From the NCBI GenBank assembly GCA_910584725.1, contig CAJUBE010000004.1, positions 1 to 64,000 of the forward strand: a DNA stretch of 64,000 nucleotides. Reading direction: 5' to 3'. Below the pieces are notes generated by a model. It worked only from the letters and a program-made list of their open reading frames with translations, did no database searches and was not told the origin of the DNA. Source of the stretch: an uncultured Lachnospiraceae bacterium. Its GTDB lineage: Bacteria; Bacillota; Clostridia; Lachnospirales; Lachnospiraceae. The position numbers and the translations under genes are program-made. Below are positions 49,305 through 58,147 of the stretch, piece after piece; the first letter of the stretch is position 1; each line of letters opens with the position of its first letter.

Positions 49305-51419
49305 TTATCTCTTCAGATTTACAAGCTCTTCCAACATGGAGTCGGAGGTGGTGATAATACGGCTGTTCGCCTGGAAACCACGCTGTGTCGTGATCATCTC
49401 GGTGAACTCGCCCGCCAAATCCACGTTACTCATCTCCAGCACGCCGGATTCCATGGAACCCTCGCCGTCGGAGGTGATATCCATGCCGGTGCCGTCGAAT
49501 TCGCCGGAGTTCATGGTCGTCTTGTAAAGGTTGTTGCCCGCCTTCGCAAGACCCGCCGCATTGGCGAACTTCGCCACCGCGATCTGTCCCAGAAGCTTCG
49601 AGAGACCGTTGTCGTAGGAAGCCGTAATCTTGCCGTCCTGCCCGATCTCCACACCGATCAGGGAACCAGGCTTGCGGCCGCTGCCGTTGTTGTTTGATGT
49701 GCCGTCTCCATTGTCATAGCTGTACGTGGACGTCTTGCCGTTGTTGACGTTGGTCGTGGTCGAAAAGTCGATGGAGACGTCTGAAAAATGACCTAAATCC
49801 ACCGTCGCGCCCGTCATGTCCGTCGCGGTAGCCGCGAAGTCGAGGATGGCCGCATCCTGCTCCTGCTGGCCTATATAGGAGAACTTACCTGTCTGGGTGT
49901 CATACACCAGCATGTTGCCGTTATATTTCTCATCCTTGGTCACGCTGGCGTGGCCGTCCGGCGTAATGTAGTTGATCGTGTAGGTAATCATATCGTCATC
50001 CACCAGACCGTACGCCTTCTCGATAATCTCCTTCTTCCCGGCATCGTCCGCAGCGGTATAGTCCAGGGTCTTCGCGAACTTGCCTGTCTGTAAGTTGAAG
50101 GTCGCGGTGTCCATGCCGTCCTCCCTGTCAAACTCCGCCTCGAAGGTGACTGTCACCGAGCCGTCGTCATTCACCTCAAGCAGCGGTTTGTTCGTCCCCG
50201 TTTCGGCGGAAATCGTAACCGCGCCGCCCAGCTTGCTGAGCACCGTCTGCCAGTTTGTCACATCCGCGCTGCCGGCCGTCGGCGCGTTAGCCAGCTTCAC
50301 AGGCGCGGTGGCGCCGTCCGGGAGATAGTAGTATGCTCCATCCTTATCGTCATAGGTCAGCTTATATTCATTCTGGAGCACATCCTTTGTCAAGGTAACC
50401 TTTCCCGTCATGGTAACTTTCGCAGGCATAGCCGCGCCATCAGCTATACTGTTTTCCTTCACCTGCACAGTATTCCCGCCGAGCTTCATGATCGGGTTCG
50501 ACGCAAAGCCCTTGAGGGATTCCTCGAAGCTGTAGTCCACCTTGAACGACTGATTCGTAACGTTACCGGTAGCATCCGTAGTCGGCACATAGGTTACGCC
50601 CTGCGCCGTCTGGTACACCTTGGTCTCCGGATCGAGGCTCCCGCCGCCTCCAAAGGTCGCGATCTGGGAAATGTCGCTGACATTATAGAAATCCTTTAAG
50701 GACACGCCGTTGCTGTCCGTGATGTCGTCGAGCTGTACGTAGTACTGGCCGTCCTTGCTCATCGCGTGTGTGCTGAACTTCACCGTGTATTGGTAGCCTC
50801 TCGCGTCGAAGACGGTCAGGGTTCTCACCAGTCCCGTCTTGCTGTGGACAGCGGGATCGTTCTTATCCAGAATACCTGCCGCGTTAGCCATACTGGTAGC
50901 CTCCGCATCCGCCGTCATATTCCTCTCATTCATAACCTGCAGAGCCTGCACCGGGCCGGAAAGGATCTCCCCGGTCTCCTCATCTACCTGCCATCCCATC
51001 ACGCGGTAGCCGTTGCTCGCCATAACCAGATTGCCCGCGCCGTCGATGGTAAAGGAGCCGTCTCTCGTAAAGAAGTTCTGCCCGCCGGTGCCGCTGCTCA
51101 CGATGAAGAATGCCTCACCCGTGATCATCACATCCCACGGGTTGTTCGTGGACTGTGCGGAACCCTGTCTTGTAATCGCTGTGCTGATCGCCGATGTCTT
51201 GGCGCCCAGACCGATCTGTCTGGCGTTGATACCGCCGCGCCCCGTGGCCGCGTTCGCGCCGGAAGCCGCCTGCGTCTGCTGGTAGAGCAGATCGCTGAAT
51301 ACCATGTTCATCGACTTGTATGCCGTTGTGTTTACGTTTGCGATGTTGTTACCGATAACATCCATTCTGGTCTGGTGGGTCTTAAGGCCCGACACGCCAG
51401 AAAAAAGTGATCTCATCAT
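49305..51419 (-). CDS. flgE: Flagellar hook protein FlgE
   Basis: FlgE polymerises into the hook. The 704-residue protein has the N-terminal rod/hook motif (SLFSGVSGLKTHQTRMDVIGNN, cited in part as GVSGLKTHQTRMDVIGNNIA) and the C-terminal helix (QRGFQANSRIITTSDSMLEELVNLKR, cited in part as RGFQANSRIITTSDSMLEEL). The middle is much longer than in E. coli FlgE (402) or Bacillus (264), with extra surface-exposed domains (about 280-520). GGAGG precedes the double ATG at 51419. It is the last gene before an internal terminator. Confidence 0.95.
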   Translation of the reverse strand: MMRSLFSGVSGLKTHQTRMDVIGNNIANVNTTAYKSMNMVFSDLLYQQTQAASGANAATGRGGINARQIGLGAKTSAISTAITRQGSAQSTNNPWDVMITGEAFFIVSSGTGGQNFFTRDGSFTIDGAGNLVMASNGYRVMGWQVDEETGEILSGPVQALQVMNERNMTADAEATSMANAAGILDKNDPAVHSKTGLVRTLTVFDARGYQYTVKFSTHAMSKDGQYYVQLDDITDSNGVSLKDFYNVSDISQIATFGGGGSLDPETKVYQTAQGVTYVPTTDATGNVTNQSFKVDYSFEESLKGFASNPIMKLGGNTVQVKENSIADGAAMPAKVTMTGKVTLTKDVLQNEYKLTYDDKDGAYYYLPDGATAPVKLANAPTAGSADVTNWQTVLSKLGGAVTISAETGTNKPLLEVNDDGSVTVTFEAEFDREDGMDTATFNLQTGKFAKTLDYTAADDAGKKEIIEKAYGLVDDDMITYTINYITPDGHASVTKDEKYNGNMLVYDTQTGKFSYIGQQEQDAAILDFAATATDMTGATVDLGHFSDVSIDFSTTTNVNNGKTSTYSYDNGDGTSNNNGSGRKPGSLIGVEIGQDGKITASYDNGLSKLLGQIAVAKFANAAGLAKAGNNLYKTTMNSGEFDGTGMDITSDGEGSMESGVLEMSNVDLAGEFTEMITTQRGFQANSRIITTSDSMLEELVNLKR

Positions 51420-51502
51420 AGTGAAATGACCTCCTTAAACTTGTATGGAACCGTCTGTCCTCTCTGTCAGTCGAGGACGGTAAGCCTCCTGTAAGGTCCG
51501 GC

Positions 51503-51907
51503 TTATATAATGACCGCTCCGTCTATGTTAGTGAATACATTTTCATCGGCCTCCGTCTGATCCATCGCCGTGATGACCGTCTGATTCGGTACACTCACGA
51601 TAAAGGCGAGGGAATCCACCATGACCAATGACTCCTTTATCCCCTTCTCCGAGGCTTTTGCCGCTCCTAAGTTCAGGCGTTCGACCTGCTCCTCGGTCAG
51701 TTCAATATTTCTGTCCGTCAGGCGGTTTGCCGCATGTTTGGAGAATCTGACTTCTAAGGACTCCCCCAACCCGTCCGTCTTCTTTGACAGAATATCCTGA
51801 AAGCTTATGCCTCCCGGTGCAGGCGCTCCGTCCCTGGATCTGCCTGTCTTTAAATATTGATCCTGCAGCTGCTCTATCGAAGGGAAAGAACTGCCTTGAA
51901 TCTTCAT
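51503..51907 (-). CDS. TIGR02530 family flagellar operon protein
   Basis: This 134-residue soluble protein matches the TIGR02530 type found between flgD and flgE in Gram-positive flagellar operons. The diagnostic segment is FSKHAANRLTDRNIELTEEQ, then AKASEKGIKESLVMVDSLAFI and VPNQTVITAMD. Its molecular function is not known; a role in hook assembly is suggested by position. GGGAGG lies before the ATG. Confidence 0.88.
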   Translation of the reverse strand: MKIQGSSFPSIEQLQDQYLKTGRSRDGAPAPGGISFQDILSKKTDGLGESLEVRFSKHAANRLTDRNIELTEEQVERLNLGAAKASEKGIKESLVMVDSLAFIVSVPNQTVITAMDQTEADENVFTNIDGAVII

Positions 51908-51943
51908 ACTCTCTCCTCCCTGAGATCATCGCCCCGCTGTGGC

Positions 51944-52624
51944 CTATTTGTCGTCGCCGTCGTCATCGCCCTTGTTTTCAGCGGATGCCACCATATCCTT
52001 CATCTTCTTCACATACTTCTTCATCAGATCTACCTGTTCGTCCGTCAGGAAGCTCTTCTGGTAGTCGTTCATGCCCGAATACATTTCATCCAGCTTCTCC
52101 ACCTTTTCACGATCCGCAAGAGACAGATGCTCGATCTCCGGAAGCTTGTTTAAGATATTCAGGAAATCCGCCCCCAGCTTGTATGCCTCAAGGTAGGTAG
52201 GATCAGCTACCGTATCCAGATCATCCATAGAATAAAGGTCACCGTTCACGGACAAATATGCCTTATTCTTCTCATAGACCACATAGTCCACGTTACCCTG
52301 CACGGTCGTCTCTCTCCCCTGAGAATCCTTCACCTTCAAGAGCACGGTCTCGCCCACTAAGCTTGATGCCCGGAAGAGATCCATGGATGCGCTCATGTTC
52401 TGCATCTGCTCTAACTCCGAGAAGGTCGCGTACTGGGAAATATACTCTGTGTTGGAGGTGGGCTCCAGCGGATCCTGGTATTTCATCTGCGCCACCAGAA
52501 GCTGTAAGAAAGCGTCCTTATCCAGCGTGTTGCTGGCCTGCGCCCTCTTTTTTTCCTCCGCGATGGACGCTGCGGAATTGGATTCCACGAACTTGCCGTT
52601 TTCTACTTTCTGTACTACTCCCAT
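51944..52624 (-). CDS. flgD: Flagellar hook assembly protein FlgD
   Basis: FlgD caps the growing hook. The 226-residue protein carries the N-terminal cap motif (LDKDAFLQLLVAQMKYQDPLEP) near residue 34 and the N-terminal TSNTEYISQYATFSELEQM helix. After a short beta part (about 85-140) the C-terminus is a charged helical stretch with an acidic tail rather than the full Fn3/Tudor hook-cap domain of E. coli, which is common in Clostridia. AGGAG precedes the ATG. Confidence 0.93.
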   Translation of the reverse strand: MGVVQKVENGKFVESNSAASIAEEKKRAQASNTLDKDAFLQLLVAQMKYQDPLEPTSNTEYISQYATFSELEQMQNMSASMDLFRASSLVGETVLLKVKDSQGRETTVQGNVDYVVYEKNKAYLSVNGDLYSMDDLDTVADPTYLEAYKLGADFLNILNKLPEIEHLSLADREKVEKLDEMYSGMNDYQKSFLTDEQVDLMKKYVKKMKDMVASAENKGDDDGDDK

Positions 52625-52642
52625 GCTTTCACTCCTTTCATA

Positions 52643-52799
52643 AACTGCTCGATTCTCTCGCAGTTATGATGCAAAATCCATCCTAAATCACTTTCAGCGA
52701 TGGGATTTTGCACTACTGAATCATGTCCTTACGGTCTCAGCAGTAAACGCTTCGACCTGTACCACGCGTTAACTGCAACTGCTCGATTCTCTACGCAGT
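52643..52799. repeat. Duplicated stem-loop pair (family C) between fliK and flgD
   Basis: A 23-base segment, AACTGCTCGATTCTCT then (A)CGCAGT, occurs at both ends of the gap (52643-52665 and 52777-52799), each forming a small hairpin. Between them GCAAAATCCATC (52671-52682) pairs with GATGGGATTTTGC (52699-52711). The copy next to fliK contains the fliK stop codon (TAG), repeating the stop-codon placement seen for family A. Confidence 0.6.
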
Positions 52800-54314
52800 A
52801 TAGTCTACCGTGTTGCCGTTTGCCTGCATCATCTCCACCGCGATCCGCTCCGAGTCGTCGAGCGCCTCAATGCCCTCCTCCTCGATCTCGTCGAGATTCA
52901 GGTTGATTCTTCTCGCACCCTTCTTCGCATTTTCGCCGTTTTGATCCGCCGCATCCCGCTCACCGCCGAACTGCTCGCCGTAAGCGTGGTTTGCTACCGT
53001 GACTTCCACGGCCTCCACCTTGATGCCCTGCTCTTCAAACTGCTCCTTGAGCTGAATCATCTGGGTTTCCAAGACCGCCTTCACCGTCTCGTTCTGTGCC
53101 GCAAACTGCGCCGTGATAACACCGTCCTTCGCCGCGATCTGTACATGCACCGTACCCAGACTTGCGGGATGTAACTGCATCTCCATCTCCTGCGTCTCAG
53201 GCTTGATATTAAACTTCATGTACTCCACGATCTGATCCATGATCTGATTCGTCTCAGGCTGCGCGTATACCGGCCGCTCCGCCGGCGCTTCCACTTCTTC
53301 CATGCGTCCCGTCAGGTTCTGTAAGAAAGCGTTGCCCGCATTGTTTCCCGCCGCGTGCTCCTCTCCCTGATGTCCCGTGTCCGCCGACTCCTTCTTCAAG
53401 ACAGGAGTGGTCTCAGGCTTTCCGGTGTCCGTGACCTGCTCGCTGACATGTTTCTCGCCGCTGGCATCGTCAACCGTCACCTTGATCTGTACGGTGCCGC
53501 CGTCCTTCTGCACGGATACCGCATAATCCTTCATGCCCTCCACGCTCACCTCCGGCTCTTCTGTTCCCGGCATGGTAAGTACGGGCTCTTCCACTTCTAC
53601 AGGCTGCTCCTCCGCGCTCATCTGCGCCATCAAGGCCTCAAGTTCCTCCGCGCTCAGTCCCAATTCCTCCTGCAGCGCTCCGAGAGTCTCGTTTACCACC
53701 TGGAAAAGCTCCTGTAAATTGCCGTAGAGCGCCTCGTCCGTGACCAGAGCCAACTCATCCGTATTGTCTGTCAAATTCAATAACAGTTGTTTCAGATTCG
53801 CCGGATCAAAGAGATCCACCGCCGTGAGTCCCAAAACTTCCATGGCTTCTTCCACCTTTTCCAGTGGAATATCCATCACATCGACGATCTCACTGACAAG
53901 CTCTTCGGCCGCCTTCTCCACAGTTTCCTGTGTCTCGGCATCCTGTGTCTGCACATCCTTCGCCTCGGTCGTCATGCCGCTGTCATCCCGCTCCGCCGTG
54001 CCCGCCGCATCATCCGCGACCGTCTCTTCCGGCTTCTGCGCTTCAGCGGCCTTGTCTGCGCCGTCCTGTCCAAGCGCATCCTTCGGCTGTGCGGTCTCCT
54101 GCGCGCTCTTCACGCTCTCCGCCACCGCCTGCTTCGGCGCCGTGGCTGCCACAGAACTTCCCGCCTGCGCTTTCTGCAGACCGGTGAGCTGATCGCTCAT
54201 CTTGTTCATGAGCTTATCAAAGCGTTCCTGCACAACTTCCTCCGCCTTCCCGGATGCCTGACTTCCCTGCACTGTCCCAAAGGACGACAGGGCGTTTACA
54301 TTGTTTACCGTCAT
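52791..54314 (-). CDS. fliK: Flagellar hook-length control protein FliK
   Basis: FliK measures the hook and triggers the FlhB switch. The 507-residue protein has a long low-complexity N-terminal region (rich in Ala, Glu, Thr, Val) and a C-terminal Flg_hook domain (about 370-460) with MQLHPASLGTVHVQIAAKDG then ITAQFAAQNETVKAVLETQM. Secreted ruler proteins diverge strongly; the C-terminal domain decides the call. The ATG at 54314 with GGAGG upstream replaces longer frames that read repeat sequence. Confidence 0.93.
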   Translation of the reverse strand: MTVNNVNALSSFGTVQGSQASGKAEEVVQERFDKLMNKMSDQLTGLQKAQAGSSVAATAPKQAVAESVKSAQETAQPKDALGQDGADKAAEAQKPEETVADDAAGTAERDDSGMTTEAKDVQTQDAETQETVEKAAEELVSEIVDVMDIPLEKVEEAMEVLGLTAVDLFDPANLKQLLLNLTDNTDELALVTDEALYGNLQELFQVVNETLGALQEELGLSAEELEALMAQMSAEEQPVEVEEPVLTMPGTEEPEVSVEGMKDYAVSVQKDGGTVQIKVTVDDASGEKHVSEQVTDTGKPETTPVLKKESADTGHQGEEHAAGNNAGNAFLQNLTGRMEEVEAPAERPVYAQPETNQIMDQIVEYMKFNIKPETQEMEMQLHPASLGTVHVQIAAKDGVITAQFAAQNETVKAVLETQMIQLKEQFEEQGIKVEAVEVTVANHAYGEQFGGERDAADQNGENAKKGARRINLNLDEIEEEGIEALDDSERIAVEMMQANGNTVDYTA

Positions 54315-54378
54315 TCCTTGCTCTTTCCTCCTTTCTGTAGTTTTCAAGGTTCCCGCGCATCCCTGCGCTGAAATTAAT

Positions 54379-54456
54379 CGGACAGGTTTCCTGTCCGCCG
54401 CGCGGAATGCGGAATATATATAACACATGTAATGGATTAAATTCATCCATTACATG
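54379..54456 (-). other. Hairpins in the motE-like/fliK gap
   Basis: CGGACAGG-TTT-CCTGTCCG (54379-54397) is an 8-bp stem with a 3-nt loop. CATGTAATGGAT pairs with ATCCATTACATG (54426-54456), a perfect 12-bp stem that extends with imperfect A+T and GAATGC/GCATTC pairing to about 54410-54475. These structures make up most of the 200-base gap upstream of fliK (54315-54514), in which no promoter is visible. Confidence 0.6.
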
Positions 54457-54514
54457 GTATATATCGGCATTCTCCCGCTCCATATAAAGCGGTTTCCTAT
54501 AGAATTTAAAAATC

Positions 54515-55399
54515 TCAGTTGTCGGGATCCATAATTCTGGTGATCCTGGCCGCCGTATCCGCGTCCATCACTCCCAAAATCTCTCCCCTGTCCGCCGGCT
54601 TCATCTGGCTCAGTATCTTGGCCGCCAGATCCAGATCGTCAGTCATGGCCTCAAAAATGCCGGCAGCCTGTTCGGGCTCCATCTCCGCATAGGCCTGTGC
54701 GTAATCCTGAATCCGCGCATCCGTCTCGAGCTGCTGCACCACCTGCTTATACAGATACTCCGCCGCGGTGGGGTCTATGTTCTCGTAATACTTCTGGTAT
54801 TCCTCCGGCCCCGGCCCGTTCTCGGCGTAGACTACTTCCTCGTAAAACTCGGTCTTGATGCGCTCAAACTCTACCTGCGCGTCCTCGAACGTCTGCAGAC
54901 GCTCGATCTCGGCCCGAAGCTCCGTCAGCTCCTCGGAATCCACGCTGCTTGCCGCCTGCGCGTCCTCAAGCTGCAGCTCCAGCTCCTTGATGTAATCTAC
55001 CGCTTCCCGCAGGCTGGTGTAGCCGCCGTAAGACTCCCCGTCGTCGGTAGTGACCGTGGAATCCGCCGGCAGAATCTTATTGATCACAGGCACATCCTTG
55101 AGCACCGGAGCAAGCACCCCGGAGCCGAAACCGCCCACATCCAGCTTGATTAAGAGGCAGAGAATCGCCACCCAGATAATTACAATAACGACCGTTACCA
55201 AAAAGACGGAAATACCGCCTCCCTCATCGTCATCAAGCTGCGCCTCCTGTTCCGAAATTTCCTTGGCGCGCTGTTTGGCCTCCTTTTTCTGGGCCTTCTG
55301 ATCCGCTTTGATCTTGCCCCGCTCTTCCTTTAATCTCTTTTTTTCCGCCTTTTTGTCAATGGGGGGTTCCATACCCATATTCGTCGCTTCTGCTGCCAT
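54515..55399 (-). CDS. MotE/YlxF-like flagellar membrane protein with MgtE_N-like domain
   Basis: This 294-residue protein matches the YlxF position (fliJ-ylxF-fliK) of Bacillus. A charged Lys/Glu-rich cytoplasmic segment (about 15-60) leads to one membrane span (about 65-88) and an outer part with a coiled coil (about 130-195) and a C-terminal MgtE_N-like domain (YYENIDPTAAEYLYKQVVQQ, then MEPEQAAGIFEAMTDDLDLA and AAKILSQMKPADRGEILGVM). MotE homologues chaperone stators. Start is uncertain: ATG at 55399 (chosen by spacing), 55405, 55372 or 55366. Confidence 0.85.
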   Translation of the reverse strand: MAAEATNMGMEPPIDKKAEKKRLKEERGKIKADQKAQKKEAKQRAKEISEQEAQLDDDEGGGISVFLVTVVIVIIWVAILCLLIKLDVGGFGSGVLAPVLKDVPVINKILPADSTVTTDDGESYGGYTSLREAVDYIKELELQLEDAQAASSVDSEELTELRAEIERLQTFEDAQVEFERIKTEFYEEVVYAENGPGPEEYQKYYENIDPTAAEYLYKQVVQQLETDARIQDYAQAYAEMEPEQAAGIFEAMTDDLDLAAKILSQMKPADRGEILGVMDADTAARITRIMDPDN

Positions 55400-55853
55400 T
55401 CCCATTTTCCTTTCCACGCTGCCCGTAGGTGTAGCTCGTCAGTTCGTCCACCACCTTGAACTCGGCCGCCTTCTCTTCTTCCAAAAACTGGAGCAGGGCC
55501 TTCTCCTTGAGCTTTTCGTGCATCTTGCGCTCCTGCATGATCTCCGTCAGCTTCTCCCGCGCCTTTTCCAAGGCGTCCTCCGCTTTCCGCACTTCAAGCT
55601 CCTGCACCGCGATCATTTCATCCATGATGAGCACGGCGTTGCGGTTATCCCGCAGATCGGTCGCACGCAGCGCCCTCTTCCGCATCCGGCGGCCCTCCTC
55701 CATGTAGGCCTCCTTGCGGTCGATCAGCATCTGCCGCTTCTCCTGCTCCTCATTCAGCCGCATCTGCGCCCGGCCGACCTCCATCTTCGCCTGCGTCTCA
55801 AGCTGATACTTGATATTCAGGATGCTCTGCATCCTGTATCTGAATTTCGCCAT
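55356..55853 (-). CDS. fliJ: Flagellar export protein FliJ
   Basis: FliJ is the central coiled coil of the flagellar export ATPase. The 165-residue protein is helical almost throughout with a FRYRMQSILNIKYQLETQAK start, heptads of Leu/Met/Ala and many charges. GGAG lies 8 bases before the ATG. Its end overlaps the downstream gene by some 40 bases, a likely case of translational coupling. The call rests on the coiled coil, length and order after fliI. Confidence 0.9.
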   Translation of the reverse strand: MAKFRYRMQSILNIKYQLETQAKMEVGRAQMRLNEEQEKRQMLIDRKEAYMEEGRRMRKRALRATDLRDNRNAVLIMDEMIAVQELEVRKAEDALEKAREKLTEIMQERKMHEKLKEKALLQFLEEEKAAEFKVVDELTSYTYGQRGKENGNGSRSDEYGYGTPH

Positions 55854-55902
55854 GGCAGGTCACTCCTTACTCCGCGTAACGGCTCAGCCTGCGGCTCTCC
55901 TG

Positions 55903-57222
55903 TTACGCATCCGCTTCCGCGAAAAGCTCCCGCAGCATATCCACGGCTTCCTCATAATCATATTTTGAATCCACATCCTGCATCAAGAACTCGTTCACCG
56001 CCTCAATCTTTTCGATGGCGTAGTCGATGTTTCTGTTGCTGCCGCTCTTGTAAGCGCCTATGTTGATCAGATCCTCCGCCTCATTGTAGGTGGCGAGCAC
56101 ATTTTTAAGCTTCCCGGCAAGGGTTTTATGCTCCTTATCCACAATCTGGCTCATGCATCTGGATATACTCTGCAATACGTCGATCGCCGGATAATGATTC
56201 TGATGCGCCAGCTTCCTGTTCAGCATGATATGGCCGTCCAGAATACTTCTTGCCGTATCCGTGATCGGCTCGTTCATATCGTCGCCGTCCACCAGCACCG
56301 TGTACAGGCCGGTGATAGAGCCCACCGCCGCACAGCCCGCCCGCTCCAAAAGCCTTGGCATCTCCGAGTACACGCTGGGCGGATACCCTCTCGATACCGG
56401 CGGTTCTCCGCTGGCCAGACCGATCTCTCTCTGCGCCATGGAAAAACGGGTCAGGGAATCCATCATCAAAAGCACATCCTTCCCCTGATCCCTGAAATAT
56501 TCCGCAATCGCGCAGGCCGTCTTCGCCGCCTTGTTTCTCTCAAGGGCCGATCTGTCCGAGGTGGCCACCACCACCACGGAACGGCGCATCCCCTCTTCTC
56601 CGAGGTCGCGCTCCACAAACTCCCGCACCTCTCTGCCGCGCTCACCGATCAGGGCGATCACATTGATATCCGCCTTCGTATTGCGCGCAAACATGCCCAT
56701 CAGTGTGGATTTTCCCACGCCGGAACCCGCAAAAATACCGATGCGCTGCCCCTTTCCAACCGTCATCAGGCCGTCTATGGCTTTCACGCCGAGAGGCAGC
56801 ACATCCGCGATGATCTTCCGGCTCATGGCATCCGGCGGCTGCGCCTCCACGCTGTAGGGCACGCCCGGCATATACTCCCCGTCAATCCTGCCGAGACCGT
56901 CCAGCACCTTCCCGAGAAGGTCTTCGCTCACCGGCACCGTCAGCGGGTTGCCCGTGTTCTCCACGATACAGCCGAGCCCGATCCCGTCGGTGTTGTCACA
57001 GGGCATCAAAATCGTGCGTCTGTCCTTAAACCCTACCACCTCCGCCGTGATCGGCGGGTACTCCTCCCCCACAGGGTAGATAATACACAGGTCGCCCAGC
57101 TTCGCCTCCGGCCCGGCCGACTCGATGGTGAGTCCCACCACGTTTTCCACTCTGCCCTTTTTCTTAAAAAAGGTATCGTCCATTATGCTGCTGTATTTAA
57201 AGTAATTGATCGCTGTATTCAT
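55903..57222 (-). CDS. fliI: Flagellar export ATPase FliI
   Basis: FliI energises type III export. The 439-residue protein resembles the F1 ATPase beta subunit: Walker A GSGVGKST (166-173), the DVLLMMDSLTRFSMAQREIG Walker B region and the SLASGEPPVSRGYPPSVY-type segment (here GLASGEPPVSRGYPPSVYSE). It starts with MNTAINYFKYSS. The gene follows fliH by 24 bases, the classical fliH-fliI-fliJ module. Confidence 0.97.
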   Translation of the reverse strand: MNTAINYFKYSSIMDDTFFKKKGRVENVVGLTIESAGPEAKLGDLCIIYPVGEEYPPITAEVVGFKDRRTILMPCDNTDGIGLGCIVENTGNPLTVPVSEDLLGKVLDGLGRIDGEYMPGVPYSVEAQPPDAMSRKIIADVLPLGVKAIDGLMTVGKGQRIGIFAGSGVGKSTLMGMFARNTKADINVIALIGERGREVREFVERDLGEEGMRRSVVVVATSDRSALERNKAAKTACAIAEYFRDQGKDVLLMMDSLTRFSMAQREIGLASGEPPVSRGYPPSVYSEMPRLLERAGCAAVGSITGLYTVLVDGDDMNEPITDTARSILDGHIMLNRKLAHQNHYPAIDVLQSISRCMSQIVDKEHKTLAGKLKNVLATYNEAEDLINIGAYKSGSNRNIDYAIEKIEAVNEFLMQDVDSKYDYEEAVDMLRELFAEADA

Positions 57223-57246
57223 CCGACGCTTCTTCCTGCCGAAAAT

Positions 57247-58146
57247 CTAAACTTTTTCATAGGATAACACTCGTAATTTTTTCGTGAGTTCTTCCAGCTG
57301 CGTGCCCACGCCGCAGTCAAAGATGCCGCCGTCCGTCTCAATCAGGCAGTCGCCCTTACTGAGCGCAATATCCTCGACGATCTCAATGATTCCCCTGCCG
57401 GCCACGGCGCCTTCCACAAGAGTCTGCTTCTGCATATTGACGTGAGGATAATCCTCCGCCGACACATGCACAATAAAAGTTCTGCTGCTCTCCACTTTCC
57501 GCAGAGTGGAATCAATCAAATGCACCAGAATGTCCCTGTTATCCATCAAATCCACGCCAAAGATATGGCTGTAAATATCGGTGATCGTCTCGATAAACCG
57601 CGGCTCCAGATCCTCCAAAAGCTCGTCAAACTCCGCCTCGAGCTGCCTTTTCCGCTCCGCCAGCTCCTGCTTCATGCCGTCCACTTCGGCCATGCCTCTC
57701 GCGTAGCCCTCGTCGTATCCCTGTCTCGCGCCTTCCTCGACGGCATTGGCACGCCCTATCTCGGCATCCCGCTTGGCCTGTGCCCCGATCTCAAGCGCCT
57801 GCGCTCTGGCCTCCGCTATGATGTGCTCCGCCTCCGCTTCGGCCTCCGCCCTCATTTCCTCAAAATCCGGCCCTGCCGCATCGCCGGCCTTAATTACATT
57901 GCCGCCGCCTTCGCCGTCCGTAAAGAGAGCATCCAATTCCTCGCCCTCGATACCGCTGACAAACTCCGGCTCGCCCTCATCCTCGCCGCTCTCCTCGTCA
58001 AAAGCGGGCAGCGCAGCCGCGTTCGCCTTGCGAATTTTTTCCCACTCCTCGATGCGCTCCGCCACAATGCTGTTGCTGTCTATCACACATTTCTCTTCGC
58101 CGTCCACTCTGACCCAGCCGGCTTTGTATAAGGTTCTTTGCTTCAT
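57247..58146 (-). CDS. fliH: Flagellar assembly protein FliH
   Basis: FliH binds and regulates FliI. The 299-residue protein has an acidic N-terminal half, a helical core with the Gly-rich heptads EGARQGYDEGYARGMAEVDG (GxxxG motifs) and a C-terminal domain with HVSAEDYPHVN and a DCLIETDGGIFDCGVGTQLE segment typical of FliH/HrpE. The ATG at 58146 lies two bases after the fliG stop codon; a TTG three codons earlier (58155) is an alternative. Longer frames within fliG exist. Confidence 0.9.
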   Translation of the reverse strand: MKQRTLYKAGWVRVDGEEKCVIDSNSIVAERIEEWEKIRKANAAALPAFDEESGEDEGEPEFVSGIEGEELDALFTDGEGGGNVIKAGDAAGPDFEEMRAEAEAEAEHIIAEARAQALEIGAQAKRDAEIGRANAVEEGARQGYDEGYARGMAEVDGMKQELAERKRQLEAEFDELLEDLEPRFIETITDIYSHIFGVDLMDNRDILVHLIDSTLRKVESSRTFIVHVSAEDYPHVNMQKQTLVEGAVAGRGIIEIVEDIALSKGDCLIETDGGIFDCGVGTQLEELTKKLRVLSYEKV

Positions 58147-58147
58147 C

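Noticed and set aside
56128..57267. A 379-codon open frame on the plus strand opposite fliI
   Set aside because: It is antisense to fliI with its intact Walker motifs; no ribosome site and no protein-like features.
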